Shown: one piece after another, positions 44,663 through 54,117 of the stretch
How the letters are laid out: each line of letters opens with the position of its first letter
Position numbering within the stretch: position 1 is the first letter of the stretch
Assembly: GCA_934130595.1 (NCBI GenBank)
Contig: CAKOYF010000006.1
Span: forward strand, 17,540 to 81,539
DNA from: an uncultured Clostridia bacterium
GTDB taxonomy: Bacteria; Bacillota; Clostridia; TANB77; CAG-465
Direction of reading: 5' to 3'
Length of the DNA: 64,000 nucleotides
Position numbers and translations under genes: made by a program
The notes under the pieces: model-generated
What the model was told of the DNA's origin: nothing
Databases searched by the model: none
The model's input: only the letters and a program-made list of their open reading frames with translations

Positions 44663-46651
44663 ATGGAAAAACTAAATCTAGGAAAAGAAAAAATTGGAAA
44701 ATTATTAGTAGCTTTTTCAATACCTTGCATAATTAGTATGTTGATTAACTCAGTGTACAATATAGTTGATCAAATATTTATTGGAAAAGGTGTAGGAAGT
44801 TTAGGAAATGCTGCTACTAATGTTATATTTCCAATTGTAATTATTTGTAATGGAATAGCACAACTAATTGGAAATGGATGTGCGGCTAATTTAAGTTTAC
44901 TTTTAGGACAAGGCAAGAAAAAAGAGGCCAAAAATATGGTAGGCTCATCAATAACTATGTTAGTTATTTTATCACTACTTGTTTGTGGTTTAGGAGAGTT
45001 ATTTTTACCAAAGCTAGTTTATTTATTTGGATGTACTAAAAATGCGTATGAATTGTCTATGATATATGGCAGAATAATTTTAGCAGGAGCCCCTTTTATG
45101 ATAATTTATACTGGCATGGCAGCTATAATTAGAGCAGACGGGTCTCCTAAATATTCAATGGTTTGTCTACTTAGTGGAGCAATAGTCAATATAATATTAG
45201 ATCCTATTTTTATTTTTGGATTAAATTTGGGAGTAGCAGGTGGAGCAATAGCTACTATATTAGGTCAGCTATTATCTTTTGTAATAGCAATATTATATGT
45301 ATTTAAGATGAAAACTATAACATTAGAGCTTAAAGATTATAAAGTAGATAGTTCAATATTTAGAACTTTAAGTTATGGTTTATCTAGCTTTGTAATACAA
45401 ATGACAGTATTAGTATTATTTATTTTAATGAATAATGTTATGACTAAATACGGAGCAGCTACAAAGTATGGAGAAGACATTCCACTTTCTGTATATGGAG
45501 TAGTTTCAAAGCTTAATAGTTTCTATATTTCATTTATATTAGGTCTTGCAGTTGGAGCTCAACCAATTATTGGATTTAACTATGGAGCAGGAAATATCCA
45601 AAGAGTAAAGAAAACAATAAAATATGTCGTAACAATAGCACTTATGATAGGAATTGTATTTAATGTATTATTACAACTTATACCAGGACAGCTAGTTAAT
45701 CTTTTTGCAACACAATCAGATCCAAATTATAACTTATTTATAGAATTTGGAATTAAATGCTGTAGAATATTCTTAATGCTTTGTTGCTTAAATGCATTAG
45801 AAATGACATGTAGTATTGTATTTCAATCATTAGGAAGTGTAAAAAAAGCAAGTTTTGTATCATTTTTAAGACAAATTATATTATTCTTACCATTATGTTT
45901 ATTCATGTCTAGTAAGATGGGTCTTATGGGTGCATTATATGCAGCACCAATAGCAGATGCAATTTGTTTTGTTATTGTATTAACTTTATTTATATTTGAA
46001 TATAAAAATATTGGAAAAGAAAATCATAAAGAAGAGAAAGCCTTAGAAAGTACATCAGTAGAGAAGAATATTTCTAAAGAAAACGTTATAGTAACAATAA
46101 GTAGACAGTATGGCTCTGGCGGAAGATATGTAGGAAGAATATTAGCACAAAAGCTAGGAATTAAGTTTTGGGATAAAGAATTAATTGAATCAGTAGCAAA
46201 AGAATCCGGAATGACAGAAGAATTTGTATCAGAAAATGAACAAAAAAGAGAATGGGGAGCAAATTTAAATTCTGAATATAATAGTGAAGACGAATTATAT
46301 ATAGCTCAAACAAAAGTAATAAAAGAAATTGCTACTCAAGGCTCTTGTGTAATAATTGGAAGATGTGCAGATTATATTTTAAAAGATAATCCAAATGTAA
46401 TAAGAGTATTCATTTATAGTGATGAAAATGCCAAAATAAAAAGAGCAATTAAACATTATAACTTGAATGAGAAAAATGCTAAAAAAGAAATAGAAAAAAT
46501 AGATAAAGAAAGAGCAAGACATTATAAATATTATACAAATCAAGAGTGGGGAAATTTGAATAATTATGATATTGCTTTAAATAGTGATTATTTAGGAGTA
46601 GAAAAAACAGCCAAAATAATAGAAGAAATGATATTATCTAAAACTAAATAA
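44663..46651 (+). CDS. MATE efflux transporter fused to a cytidylate-kinase-like domain
   Basis: From the ATG at 44663 (AAAGGA upstream) the product has 662 residues. Residues 1 to about 455 are a MATE transporter with 12 predicted helices. Residues about 472-662 form a cytidylate-kinase-like domain (PF13189): VIVTISRQYGSGGRYVGR supplies the P-loop-like start, followed by CVIIGRCADYILKD, a typical lid region and RARHYKYYTNQEWG. The linker is charged and short. The kinase part would face the cytoplasm, either coupling a nucleotide to transport or phosphorylating a substrate. The longer start at 44642 lacks a ribosome site. Confidence 0.88.
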   Translation: MEKLNLGKEKIGKLLVAFSIPCIISMLINSVYNIVDQIFIGKGVGSLGNAATNVIFPIVIICNGIAQLIGNGCAANLSLLLGQGKKKEAKNMVGSSITMLVILSLLVCGLGELFLPKLVYLFGCTKNAYELSMIYGRIILAGAPFMIIYTGMAAIIRADGSPKYSMVCLLSGAIVNIILDPIFIFGLNLGVAGGAIATILGQLLSFVIAILYVFKMKTITLELKDYKVDSSIFRTLSYGLSSFVIQMTVLVLFILMNNVMTKYGAATKYGEDIPLSVYGVVSKLNSFYISFILGLAVGAQPIIGFNYGAGNIQRVKKTIKYVVTIALMIGIVFNVLLQLIPGQLVNLFATQSDPNYNLFIEFGIKCCRIFLMLCCLNALEMTCSIVFQSLGSVKKASFVSFLRQIILFLPLCLFMSSKMGLMGALYAAPIADAICFVIVLTLFIFEYKNIGKENHKEEKALESTSVEKNISKENVIVTISRQYGSGGRYVGRILAQKLGIKFWDKELIESVAKESGMTEEFVSENEQKREWGANLNSEYNSEDELYIAQTKVIKEIATQGSCVIIGRCADYILKDNPNVIRVFIYSDENAKIKRAIKHYNLNEKNAKKEIEKIDKERARHYKYYTNQEWGNLNNYDIALNSDYLGVEKTAKIIEEMILSKTK

Positions 46652-46695
46652 TAAAATATTGAATATTTTTAAAATAAAAAATATAATATAGTATT

Positions 46696-47922
46696 ATGAA
46701 AAATAAAATAGTTATTGTGTTATTTATAATATTAAATATGTTTTTATATAAAGTGGTAAATGCTGATGAAATAGATCTAAGTGCTAAAGCAGCAGGCGTG
46801 TATACATTAAATGATCTAGAGTGTTTGTATGATAAAAACACTCAGGAAAAATTACCACTAGCAAGCATTACTAAAATTATGACTGCTATTGTTTGTATAG
46901 ATAATGTAAGTGATTTAAATGAAGAAGTAGTCGTAAATTTACCAGAAGTAGAAAAATATTATGATGAGGATTATTCAACTGCTGGACTTAAAGATGGACA
47001 GAAAATATCATATTATGATTTAATTGCCACAATGCTCATTCCATCAGGAGCAGATAGTGCTAGTTGTATTGCTTTAAATGTATTTGGAGATTACTCTAAA
47101 TTCATATATGCAATGAATGAAAAAGCAAAAGAACTTGGAATGAATGATACCTCATTTGAAAACCCAATAGGAAGTGATAATGAAAGTAATTATTCAACAG
47201 TTCATGATATTGCATTAATGATGAAATATGCACTTTCAAATGAAAATATTAAGACTTTTTTGTCTGAGTATGAATTTACAACTAAAGACCAATCTATAAC
47301 AGTACATAATGCATTATTTCAACTTGCAGATATATATGGAATAAACGTTGAAAAAATAAGTGGTGGAAAAACTGGAATGACAGAAGATGCACAATATTGC
47401 CTGGCAAGTTATTCATATAATGAAGAAGAACCTTTAATTTGTATTGTACTTGGCTCACAAATAAAGCGAGGAACACTATATCATTTAACAGATAGTGAAA
47501 AGTTATATGAATATATCTCTCAAAATTATTCAATGAAAAATGTAATACTAGAAGGTGAAAATATTACATCAATACCAGGATATCATACAACAAATAGTGC
47601 TAAATTAATCTCTAGCAAAAATGTTGGTATATATTTAAAAAACGAAGAAGAAATAGATAAGGAAAAATTAAAAATTGAATATACAGATATGCCACTAATA
47701 TCTGCTAAAAATAAAAAAGGTGATGTGATAGGAAAAGCTTCAATATACTATAAAGATAGATATATAACAGATATAGATTTAATACTAAGTGAAAATATGA
47801 AATTTAGTATTATAAAATGGTCAAAAGACAATACTCAAATTGTATTAGTAATAGAACTAATAGTAATAGTTGCGGGAGTTTATTGTTTAATACGTAGAAA
47901 AAAAGGTTATAAGAAAATTTAG
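46696..47922 (+). CDS. D-alanyl-D-alanine carboxypeptidase family (S11, DacF-like)
   Basis: The 408-residue protein has a signal peptide (about residues 1-23) and the S11 serine motif LASITKIM (SxxK, Ser near residue 57). The KTG motif is SGGKTGMTEDA near residue 222. The middle SxN motif is changed to PSGADSAS, so the usual Asn is absent. A C-terminal helix plus RRKKGYKK anchors it in the membrane. It should trim peptidoglycan stem peptides, but activity may be altered. The ATG at 46696 has no strong ribosome site. Confidence 0.85.
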   Translation: MKNKIVIVLFIILNMFLYKVVNADEIDLSAKAAGVYTLNDLECLYDKNTQEKLPLASITKIMTAIVCIDNVSDLNEEVVVNLPEVEKYYDEDYSTAGLKDGQKISYYDLIATMLIPSGADSASCIALNVFGDYSKFIYAMNEKAKELGMNDTSFENPIGSDNESNYSTVHDIALMMKYALSNENIKTFLSEYEFTTKDQSITVHNALFQLADIYGINVEKISGGKTGMTEDAQYCLASYSYNEEEPLICIVLGSQIKRGTLYHLTDSEKLYEYISQNYSMKNVILEGENITSIPGYHTTNSAKLISSKNVGIYLKNEEEIDKEKLKIEYTDMPLISAKNKKGDVIGKASIYYKDRYITDIDLILSENMKFSIIKWSKDNTQIVLVIELIVIVAGVYCLIRRKKGYKKI

Positions 47923-47928
47923 AAAAAG

Positions 47929-47973
47929 ATAGAAACATTTTACTTAAAAAATATAATGTTTCTATTTTTTTTT
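47929..47973 (+). terminator. Terminator after the carboxypeptidase gene
   Basis: ATAGAAACATT pairs with AATGTTTCTAT across a 14-nt loop, followed by T9. Confidence 0.85.
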
Positions 47974-47981
47974 CGTATTAG

Positions 47982-48011
47982 TTGAAAAAAGTTAAATATT
48001 TGGTGTATTAT
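47982..48011 (+). promoter_or_regulatory. Promoter of the pilus adhesin gene
   Basis: TTGAAA at 47982-47987, an 18-bp spacer and TATTAT preceded by TTGGTG at 48006-48011. The same spacing and TTTGGTG context recur before the paralogous adhesin at 59286-59316. Confidence 0.55.
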
Positions 48012-48054
48012 TTAAGTAACAAAATGCGAAGAATATAATTAGGAGGAGTTTTTC

Positions 48055-51000
48055 TTGAAAAATAAGGTTAAAATAATCTCAATTTTTTTGAGCGTATTTT
48101 TTTTAATGACAATAAATATTGTAAGAGCAACTGAAGTTTTACCAGATGATGCGGCTTATGTTTCATCTGTTCAGATTATACAAACTAAGACAGGAACAGG
48201 ACCATGGGACGATAACGATGAGCCTGGTAATGATAGCTCAGAAGGTAATGATATAGTTCGTTCATTTGATCAAGTAACATGGACAGTAGAAAATACAATG
48301 GCGCTAAAAGAAGAAAGTAGTAATAGCTATGTTGGTGGAGAGATAAATTTTGAAGCTACACTTCCAGATGAACTGGATTCTAAACAAGCTAAATGGGATA
48401 CTGCTTCAATGAGTTGGATTACAAATGCAAAGCTATCATCTGACGGAAAAACATTAACAGGAAAATATAAATTAACACAAGAAAAAATAACTATACCAGG
48501 AAAACAGACATTAGTTTTTGTAGTTAAGTTATATGGTGTTAAAAATGGAACTACATTTAAACCAACTATAAAAACATGGCTAAATGGAAATGATGAAAAA
48601 TACTATGCAACTGTAATACCAGATGAAGTAAAGGTAAGTGCTGCTCCTAGATATAATGTTAAAATTACTCAAAATGGAAGGGCGCAAATTAAAACTACAT
48701 TAAACTATGGAAATGGAGACACTAAAGGAAGAATATATGGATATGGTATTGCATTACAACTATATAATACAAGTGTATCTAAAGGATTAAGAGGAATAGA
48801 ATATGCAACTGGGGACATTACTTTTGATATAGATATGAAACTTGAAAGAACATTATTTGGAAGTACCAAAAGAGAAGATATTACTTCAGACTGTACACCT
48901 GTACTATGGAACTATAAGGCAAATGCTGTAACAAATAGTGGAAATATTTCAGGCAGAACTATGTATTTTGGAAACTCATATCATAGATATGAACTAACAT
49001 TACCTCTTGGAGTAAGGGTAAATGAAAGAAGATATTCTGTATATAATTCGGGAAAAATTAATGTTGTACAAGAAGGTAGTAAGTTAAAATTTACTATTTC
49101 AGATTATGATTTTGATGGAACCTTCCCAATATGGTGTTATTCATATGGACAAACCACAGAAAGAACTATAAACTATACAGACAATATTGGTAACTTTAGT
49201 GTTGCATATATGCAAGTATTTGTACCAGACAATGATGCAAGTACTATAAGCAACAGAAATTATTACTTAACACTTAGTGATAACAATTTTAAAGCTACAT
49301 CAGTTTCAGGAGCTACTACTACAACTCAGATGAATACATCAGATGATGCTAATACATTACAGCACATACTATATAAACCAGGAGAGTATAATCAAAACAT
49401 ATGGCCAGTAGAACCAGTTACATCTACTGCTCTAGGGCATTCAACTAACTTTATGGGAGATGCATATGGTACATTAGGGCAAAAAATAGATGTATTAACT
49501 AAGTTTAATATGAGTGTAAGTGCAGACGATAATGTATACTCTGCAACTAGATTAATAAAATATGATGCAGATGCATACGAGCCAATATATTATTCGGATG
49601 GAACTAAGTATAGATTATCTTCATTTGCAGGTACAATGAAATTTGATACATATTATGTTACTAAAAAAGATGGAACTAACTGGGTATCGCAAGATGAAAT
49701 GAATAGTGCAGATATTTTAGATTTAAATGTATATAAAACGATAGAAGAAATACCAGAAGGAGAAGTGTGTGTAGGAACATATTGTGAATCTACTGCTGAT
49801 CCAGATGGATATATATCTAAATTTACAGGAGACAATAACTGTTTGTGTGTTCCTTTGAGAATTAAGCAAACAGCTACAATTGGAAAGACTTATGCAATAG
49901 TTCCAAGAACTAAATTATGGATAAATTATGTAGATAGAGATGAATATAATATTTTAAATAATACAAGTTATCCAAAAGTTACTTGGGATTCTGGCGTAAG
50001 AAAGTATATAAAAACAGAATATGATGAAGATGGAAAAATGAAGTCTGGAACTCATAGTGGTGGTATGTCATATGGTGCTACAATGCTTATAGTAGCAGGT
50101 GATGTAACTGTTCAAAAATATGCTATAGATGAAAATGGAAACAGAAAAACTAATTATGATATTTCTCAAAATGATACAGAGGTAAAATATAAAGTGGTTC
50201 CAAGCATTACTAAAGATGCAAATATTACTACAGATATAACAAATATTACTTTAAAAATTACAGATACTTTACCAGTTGGAATGCATTATGTTGCTAATTC
50301 TGCAAATTATGGAGAACCGGAAATTATAAATAACTCTGATGGAACAGAAACTCTTATTTGGTATAAATATGATTGTACTGCCGGTAAAGAAATAGAGCCA
50401 CTTACATATACAGCACATATTAGTGAAGATGTAGAAAATGGTAAACAACTTACTTCTACAGTTGTTGTTTTAGCTGATGCAGATAAGGTCGGAATCACAA
50501 ATGAAAAAAACAGAACGGCAACAGAAACAATACAAATTATAAACCTAGCATCACATAGATTATATAAATCTACATCAAAGGCAATAGTTGAAGAAAATGA
50601 ACAAATAAAATATTCTATATCATATAAAAATAATACAGATAGTGCAATATCTAATTTTCAACTTTTAGATATATTACCATATAATGGAGATTCGAGAGGA
50701 ACAAGTTATACAGGAATGTATAAAGTAGAAAAGATTGTTGTAACACAGCTTGACTCAAGTGGAAACAGCATATCTAATGATAATTTAGTTATGAGTTATA
50801 GCTCAGATGAAAATTCAAGAACAACTGTAACAAGTAAAGATGAAAATCTTGGAGATAATTGGACTAAATTTAGTCCTAATGCAACACTGCAACAATATAT
50901 GACTGCATTTTGTATAAAAGGAAAAATAGATGGTCAAGTAGAATTAAATGTAGATATATATTTGAGTCCGTCAAATAATAACGGACTAGATAAATACGTA

Positions 51001-52101
51001 AACAGCGCTACTGCACAAGTATACAAAGAAACAGATGAAATGACTACGGGTAATGTTGTTGTTCAAGTCGTAAAAAGAAAAATAGAAGGAATTGCATGGT
51101 ATGACGAAAACAATAATGGTATTATGGATGATGGAGAAAGTGTTGCATCAGGAGTAGCTGTTAACTTAGTAGATGATGCTCAAAATAGTGTTACAGATGT
51201 AAAAGGAAATGTTGTTGGAACAATATTTACAGATCAAAATGGATATTATTCTTTTGATAATTTACCAGCAAAGAACTATTTTGTAAAAATAGATACACCT
51301 AGTTCAAAATATACATTAACTACTAAGCTTGTAGGGTCAAATAGCCAGAAAAATAGTAAATTTAATATAGATTCAAAAGAAACAGATAAAATTACCAAAT
51401 TAAATTCAATAGATTTACCTAATTTGGTAGTATCAAATGTAAATGCTGGATTTGTAAAAAAAGAAACAAAAGTAATAACTAAATATATAGATATTGATAC
51501 AAAAGAAGAAATTTATGATGAAGACACTCAAACAGGTAGAGTAGATGATAATTATACTACTCAAAATGAACTAGATAATATAAATAAAAAATATTCTAAT
51601 ATTTATGAATATGTAAAAGTCACTGGAAAACCAAGTGGAACAATGGAAGAAAATACAATATATATAACATATTACTATAGAAAAATAATGGGAAATATAA
51701 CAATAACAAAAGTAGATGAAGCAGATAATACTAAGTATGTTAGTGGAGCAAAATTTAAGATTGAAAAATTAAAAGATGATGGTACTGTAGATACGACTTT
51801 TACAGCTAAAGAATATAGTACAAATACTTCTGGAATTGTAAAATTTGAAAATCTACTAGTAGGAAAGTACAAGATAACAGAGACATTAGCTCCTAAAGGA
51901 TATGAATTACTAAAAGAACCAATAAATGTAGAAATTACTAAGGATAGTAGAGAAATAAATTTAACTCTAAAAGAAAGAAATTCTTTAGTAATGCCACTTA
52001 CTGGTGGAAAAAATTGGATAATAGTTACATGTATTTTAGGTGGAAGTGTAATTTTCATATCTTTAGTAATAAATAAAAGAACAGAAAAAATTAAAATATA
52101 G
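48055..52101 (+). CDS. Large pilus ancillary (tip-type) adhesin, LPxTG-like anchored
   Basis: The start is TTG with AGGAGG upstream; the product has 1348 residues. A signal peptide (to about residue 25) precedes a 680-residue N-terminal region (RSFDQVTWTVENTM) shared with the adhesin at 59349. Two DUF11/isopeptide-type beta domains follow at about 710-830 and 835-1000. A SdrD B-like domain (IEGIAWYDENNNGIMDDGE) lies at about 1009-1120, a MucBP-like unit at 1139-1210, a CnaB domain at 1212-1310, then the sorting signal MPLTGG (1312), a helix and KRTEKIKI. It heads the pilin-sortase cluster, as tip adhesins do. Confidence 0.88.
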   Translation: MKNKVKIISIFLSVFFLMTINIVRATEVLPDDAAYVSSVQIIQTKTGTGPWDDNDEPGNDSSEGNDIVRSFDQVTWTVENTMALKEESSNSYVGGEINFEATLPDELDSKQAKWDTASMSWITNAKLSSDGKTLTGKYKLTQEKITIPGKQTLVFVVKLYGVKNGTTFKPTIKTWLNGNDEKYYATVIPDEVKVSAAPRYNVKITQNGRAQIKTTLNYGNGDTKGRIYGYGIALQLYNTSVSKGLRGIEYATGDITFDIDMKLERTLFGSTKREDITSDCTPVLWNYKANAVTNSGNISGRTMYFGNSYHRYELTLPLGVRVNERRYSVYNSGKINVVQEGSKLKFTISDYDFDGTFPIWCYSYGQTTERTINYTDNIGNFSVAYMQVFVPDNDASTISNRNYYLTLSDNNFKATSVSGATTTTQMNTSDDANTLQHILYKPGEYNQNIWPVEPVTSTALGHSTNFMGDAYGTLGQKIDVLTKFNMSVSADDNVYSATRLIKYDADAYEPIYYSDGTKYRLSSFAGTMKFDTYYVTKKDGTNWVSQDEMNSADILDLNVYKTIEEIPEGEVCVGTYCESTADPDGYISKFTGDNNCLCVPLRIKQTATIGKTYAIVPRTKLWINYVDRDEYNILNNTSYPKVTWDSGVRKYIKTEYDEDGKMKSGTHSGGMSYGATMLIVAGDVTVQKYAIDENGNRKTNYDISQNDTEVKYKVVPSITKDANITTDITNITLKITDTLPVGMHYVANSANYGEPEIINNSDGTETLIWYKYDCTAGKEIEPLTYTAHISEDVENGKQLTSTVVVLADADKVGITNEKNRTATETIQIINLASHRLYKSTSKAIVEENEQIKYSISYKNNTDSAISNFQLLDILPYNGDSRGTSYTGMYKVEKIVVTQLDSSGNSISNDNLVMSYSSDENSRTTVTSKDENLGDNWTKFSPNATLQQYMTAFCIKGKIDGQVELNVDIYLSPSNNNGLDKYVNSATAQVYKETDEMTTGNVVVQVVKRKIEGIAWYDENNNGIMDDGESVASGVAVNLVDDAQNSVTDVKGNVVGTIFTDQNGYYSFDNLPAKNYFVKIDTPSSKYTLTTKLVGSNSQKNSKFNIDSKETDKITKLNSIDLPNLVVSNVNAGFVKKETKVITKYIDIDTKEEIYDEDTQTGRVDDNYTTQNELDNINKKYSNIYEYVKVTGKPSGTMEENTIYITYYYRKIMGNITITKVDEADNTKYVSGAKFKIEKLKDDGTVDTTFTAKEYSTNTSGIVKFENLLVGKYKITETLAPKGYELLKEPINVEITKDSREINLTLKERNSLVMPLTGGKNWIIVTCILGGSVIFISLVINKRTEKIKI

Positions 52102-52130
52102 TTGAAAAATGTTTTTTTATGTTGTAGTAT
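52102..52130 (+). promoter_or_regulatory. Promoter between adhesin and first pilin
   Basis: TTGAAA at 52102-52107, a 17-bp spacer and TAGTAT at 52125-52130 preceded by TTG start directly after the adhesin stop codon. This would let the pilin be made in excess of the adhesin. Confidence 0.55.
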
Positions 52131-52189
52131 GAAATTATAGGCAAATAATATTATTAGATGTTTAGATATAAAAGAAGGAGAATAGATAT

Positions 52190-53938
52190 ATGAAAAAGAG
52201 CAAAATTTCATTTATACTAGTATTGATGCTAGCTGTAGTAACAATAACAAGTTCTGTTCTTGCAGTAACAGCTTCAATAGTAGATACAAGCAAAACAGGT
52301 TCCTTAACAATTACTGCATTAAACCAAGTAAATGGTGTTACAGATAATGCACAAGGAATAGCTAGTATAGAATATACACTATACAAAGTAGATGAAGTTG
52401 GTGGAACTACTATAACAACAGTAGAACAAGCTGAAAATGCTGTACCTTCATTAACAGTTACAGATGTAAAAACTACAGACAGTAAAGGTAAAGTTACATT
52501 TACACAATTACCATTAGGTAGATATTATGCAAGAGTAACAAAAGTACCAACAGGGATTTCTCAAATACCAGAATCATTTTTAGTAGACATCCCTATGACA
52601 AACGCTGCTGGTGATGGATGGATTTATGATGTAACAGTAAGTCCTAAAGTAAAAACAGCATTAGGAAATGCTGAATTAACAAAAACAGATGGAAATAACC
52701 CAATTGAAGGAGTTGTATTTAAAGTACAAGTAAGTACTGATGATGTAAATACTTGGGTAGATTATATTCCAGATGGTGAAGCTACTGTTAAAACATTAAC
52801 AACAGGTGCTGATGGTAAATTAAAATTAGAAAACTATCCAATTTCTATAAAAGGAGAAAATGCCAAATTTAGATTAGTCGAAGTAAGTGTTCCAGATGAA
52901 AAATATATTCTAGACAATGCAAACATAGACTATTTCTATGCTCAAGCAGATGGAACAACTATAGTTGTTCATAAAGATGGTTCAAAAGAAGCTGCTGCTG
53001 AAGTTGGTAAACTTTCAGTAGTTAACGAAAAACCACAAATAACTAAAAAAGTAAAAGGAAATTTAGATGTTGCTAGTGCTAATGCTACAGATAAAATTCC
53101 ATATAATGTAACAGTTGGTGTTCCTTCAACAATTGGAGATTTAACAACATTCACAGTTACAGATACAATGCCTGATGGTCTAACAGACAGAACAGACATT
53201 GTAATAAAAGGAACAATAGCAAATGGTGCTGAGACTGTACCAGAATCTGCTTATACAAAAACAGAAAATGGAAAAGTATTAACTATTGCTTTCAAACCTG
53301 AAGAAATCAAAAAATATTCATCAATAATCATAACATACAATGTTAAATTTGATATGGCTAAAGTTACTTTAGGTAAAGATGGAAACATCAATACAGCACA
53401 ATTAGAATATACTAATGTTGTTGAATTAGACGGAACAGAAAAATCTAAAACAACTACAGAAGATACTGCAAAAGTAGTAACTGGTGGAATCAAAATATAC
53501 AAAGTAGATTCAGCAAAAGCTGCTTTAGCTGGTGCTAAATTTAAAGTAGCAACAACTGAAGAAAATGCTAAAAATGGTGCTTTCGTAAAAGATGAAAATG
53601 GTGCAGATGTTGAAGTTACAACAGGAGCAGATGGATATGCAGAAATCAAAGGATTAGCATATAATGATGATGAAACAGCTAAAGATTACTGGCTAGTTGA
53701 AACACAAGCTCCAACATATACAGATGAAAATGGTGATGAAAAAGCATACACATTATTAGACAAACCTGTAAAAGTTTCTGTAAACGGAGAATCACACACT
53801 AAAAACGTTGAAGTTGTAAATAAAAAACCTATTAACTTACCACTTACTGGTGGAATGGGAACTGTAATATTAATTGCAGTAGGTGCTATATCACTTGTAG
53901 TAGCTAAATCTATTAAAAAAGATGAAGTAAAACAATAA
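52190..53938 (+). CDS. Sortase-assembled shaft pilin (SpaA/SpaH-type major pilin)
   Basis: The 582-residue protein has a signal peptide (about residues 1-27), and the pilin motif WIYDVTVSPK has Trp144 and Lys153, the lysine that a class C sortase joins to the next subunit. A CnaB domain (ELTKTDGNNPIEGVVFKV) starts near residue 162, a fimbrial isopeptide D2-type domain near 284, and a C-terminal CnaB at about 431 with an E-box (YWLVETQAPTY). The sorting signal LPLTGG is at 550, then a helix and KKDEVKQ. All shaft-pilin features are intact. A terminator follows the gene. Confidence 0.93.
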   Translation: MKKSKISFILVLMLAVVTITSSVLAVTASIVDTSKTGSLTITALNQVNGVTDNAQGIASIEYTLYKVDEVGGTTITTVEQAENAVPSLTVTDVKTTDSKGKVTFTQLPLGRYYARVTKVPTGISQIPESFLVDIPMTNAAGDGWIYDVTVSPKVKTALGNAELTKTDGNNPIEGVVFKVQVSTDDVNTWVDYIPDGEATVKTLTTGADGKLKLENYPISIKGENAKFRLVEVSVPDEKYILDNANIDYFYAQADGTTIVVHKDGSKEAAAEVGKLSVVNEKPQITKKVKGNLDVASANATDKIPYNVTVGVPSTIGDLTTFTVTDTMPDGLTDRTDIVIKGTIANGAETVPESAYTKTENGKVLTIAFKPEEIKKYSSIIITYNVKFDMAKVTLGKDGNINTAQLEYTNVVELDGTEKSKTTTEDTAKVVTGGIKIYKVDSAKAALAGAKFKVATTEENAKNGAFVKDENGADVEVTTGADGYAEIKGLAYNDDETAKDYWLVETQAPTYTDENGDEKAYTLLDKPVKVSVNGESHTKNVEVVNKKPINLPLTGGMGTVILIAVGAISLVVAKSIKKDEVKQ

Positions 53939-53960
53939 GTATAGGAAAAAATGATATAAG

Positions 53961-53993
53961 AAGGGAACTAGTGAAATACTAGCTCCCTTTTTT
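53961..53993 (+). terminator. Terminator between the two pilin genes
   Basis: AAGGGAACTAGT pairs with ACTAGCTCCCTT (one mismatch) around GAAAT, followed by TTTTT. Confidence 0.85.
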
Positions 53994-54117
53994 GTAATTT
54001 TTTTGAAATGAAATTAACATATAACTAAATATAACACTAGAAAATTAATATATCCAAACCCAATATATCAAATTATGATATATAATATAAATATGAAAAA
54101 ATATTGGAGGGAAAAAT

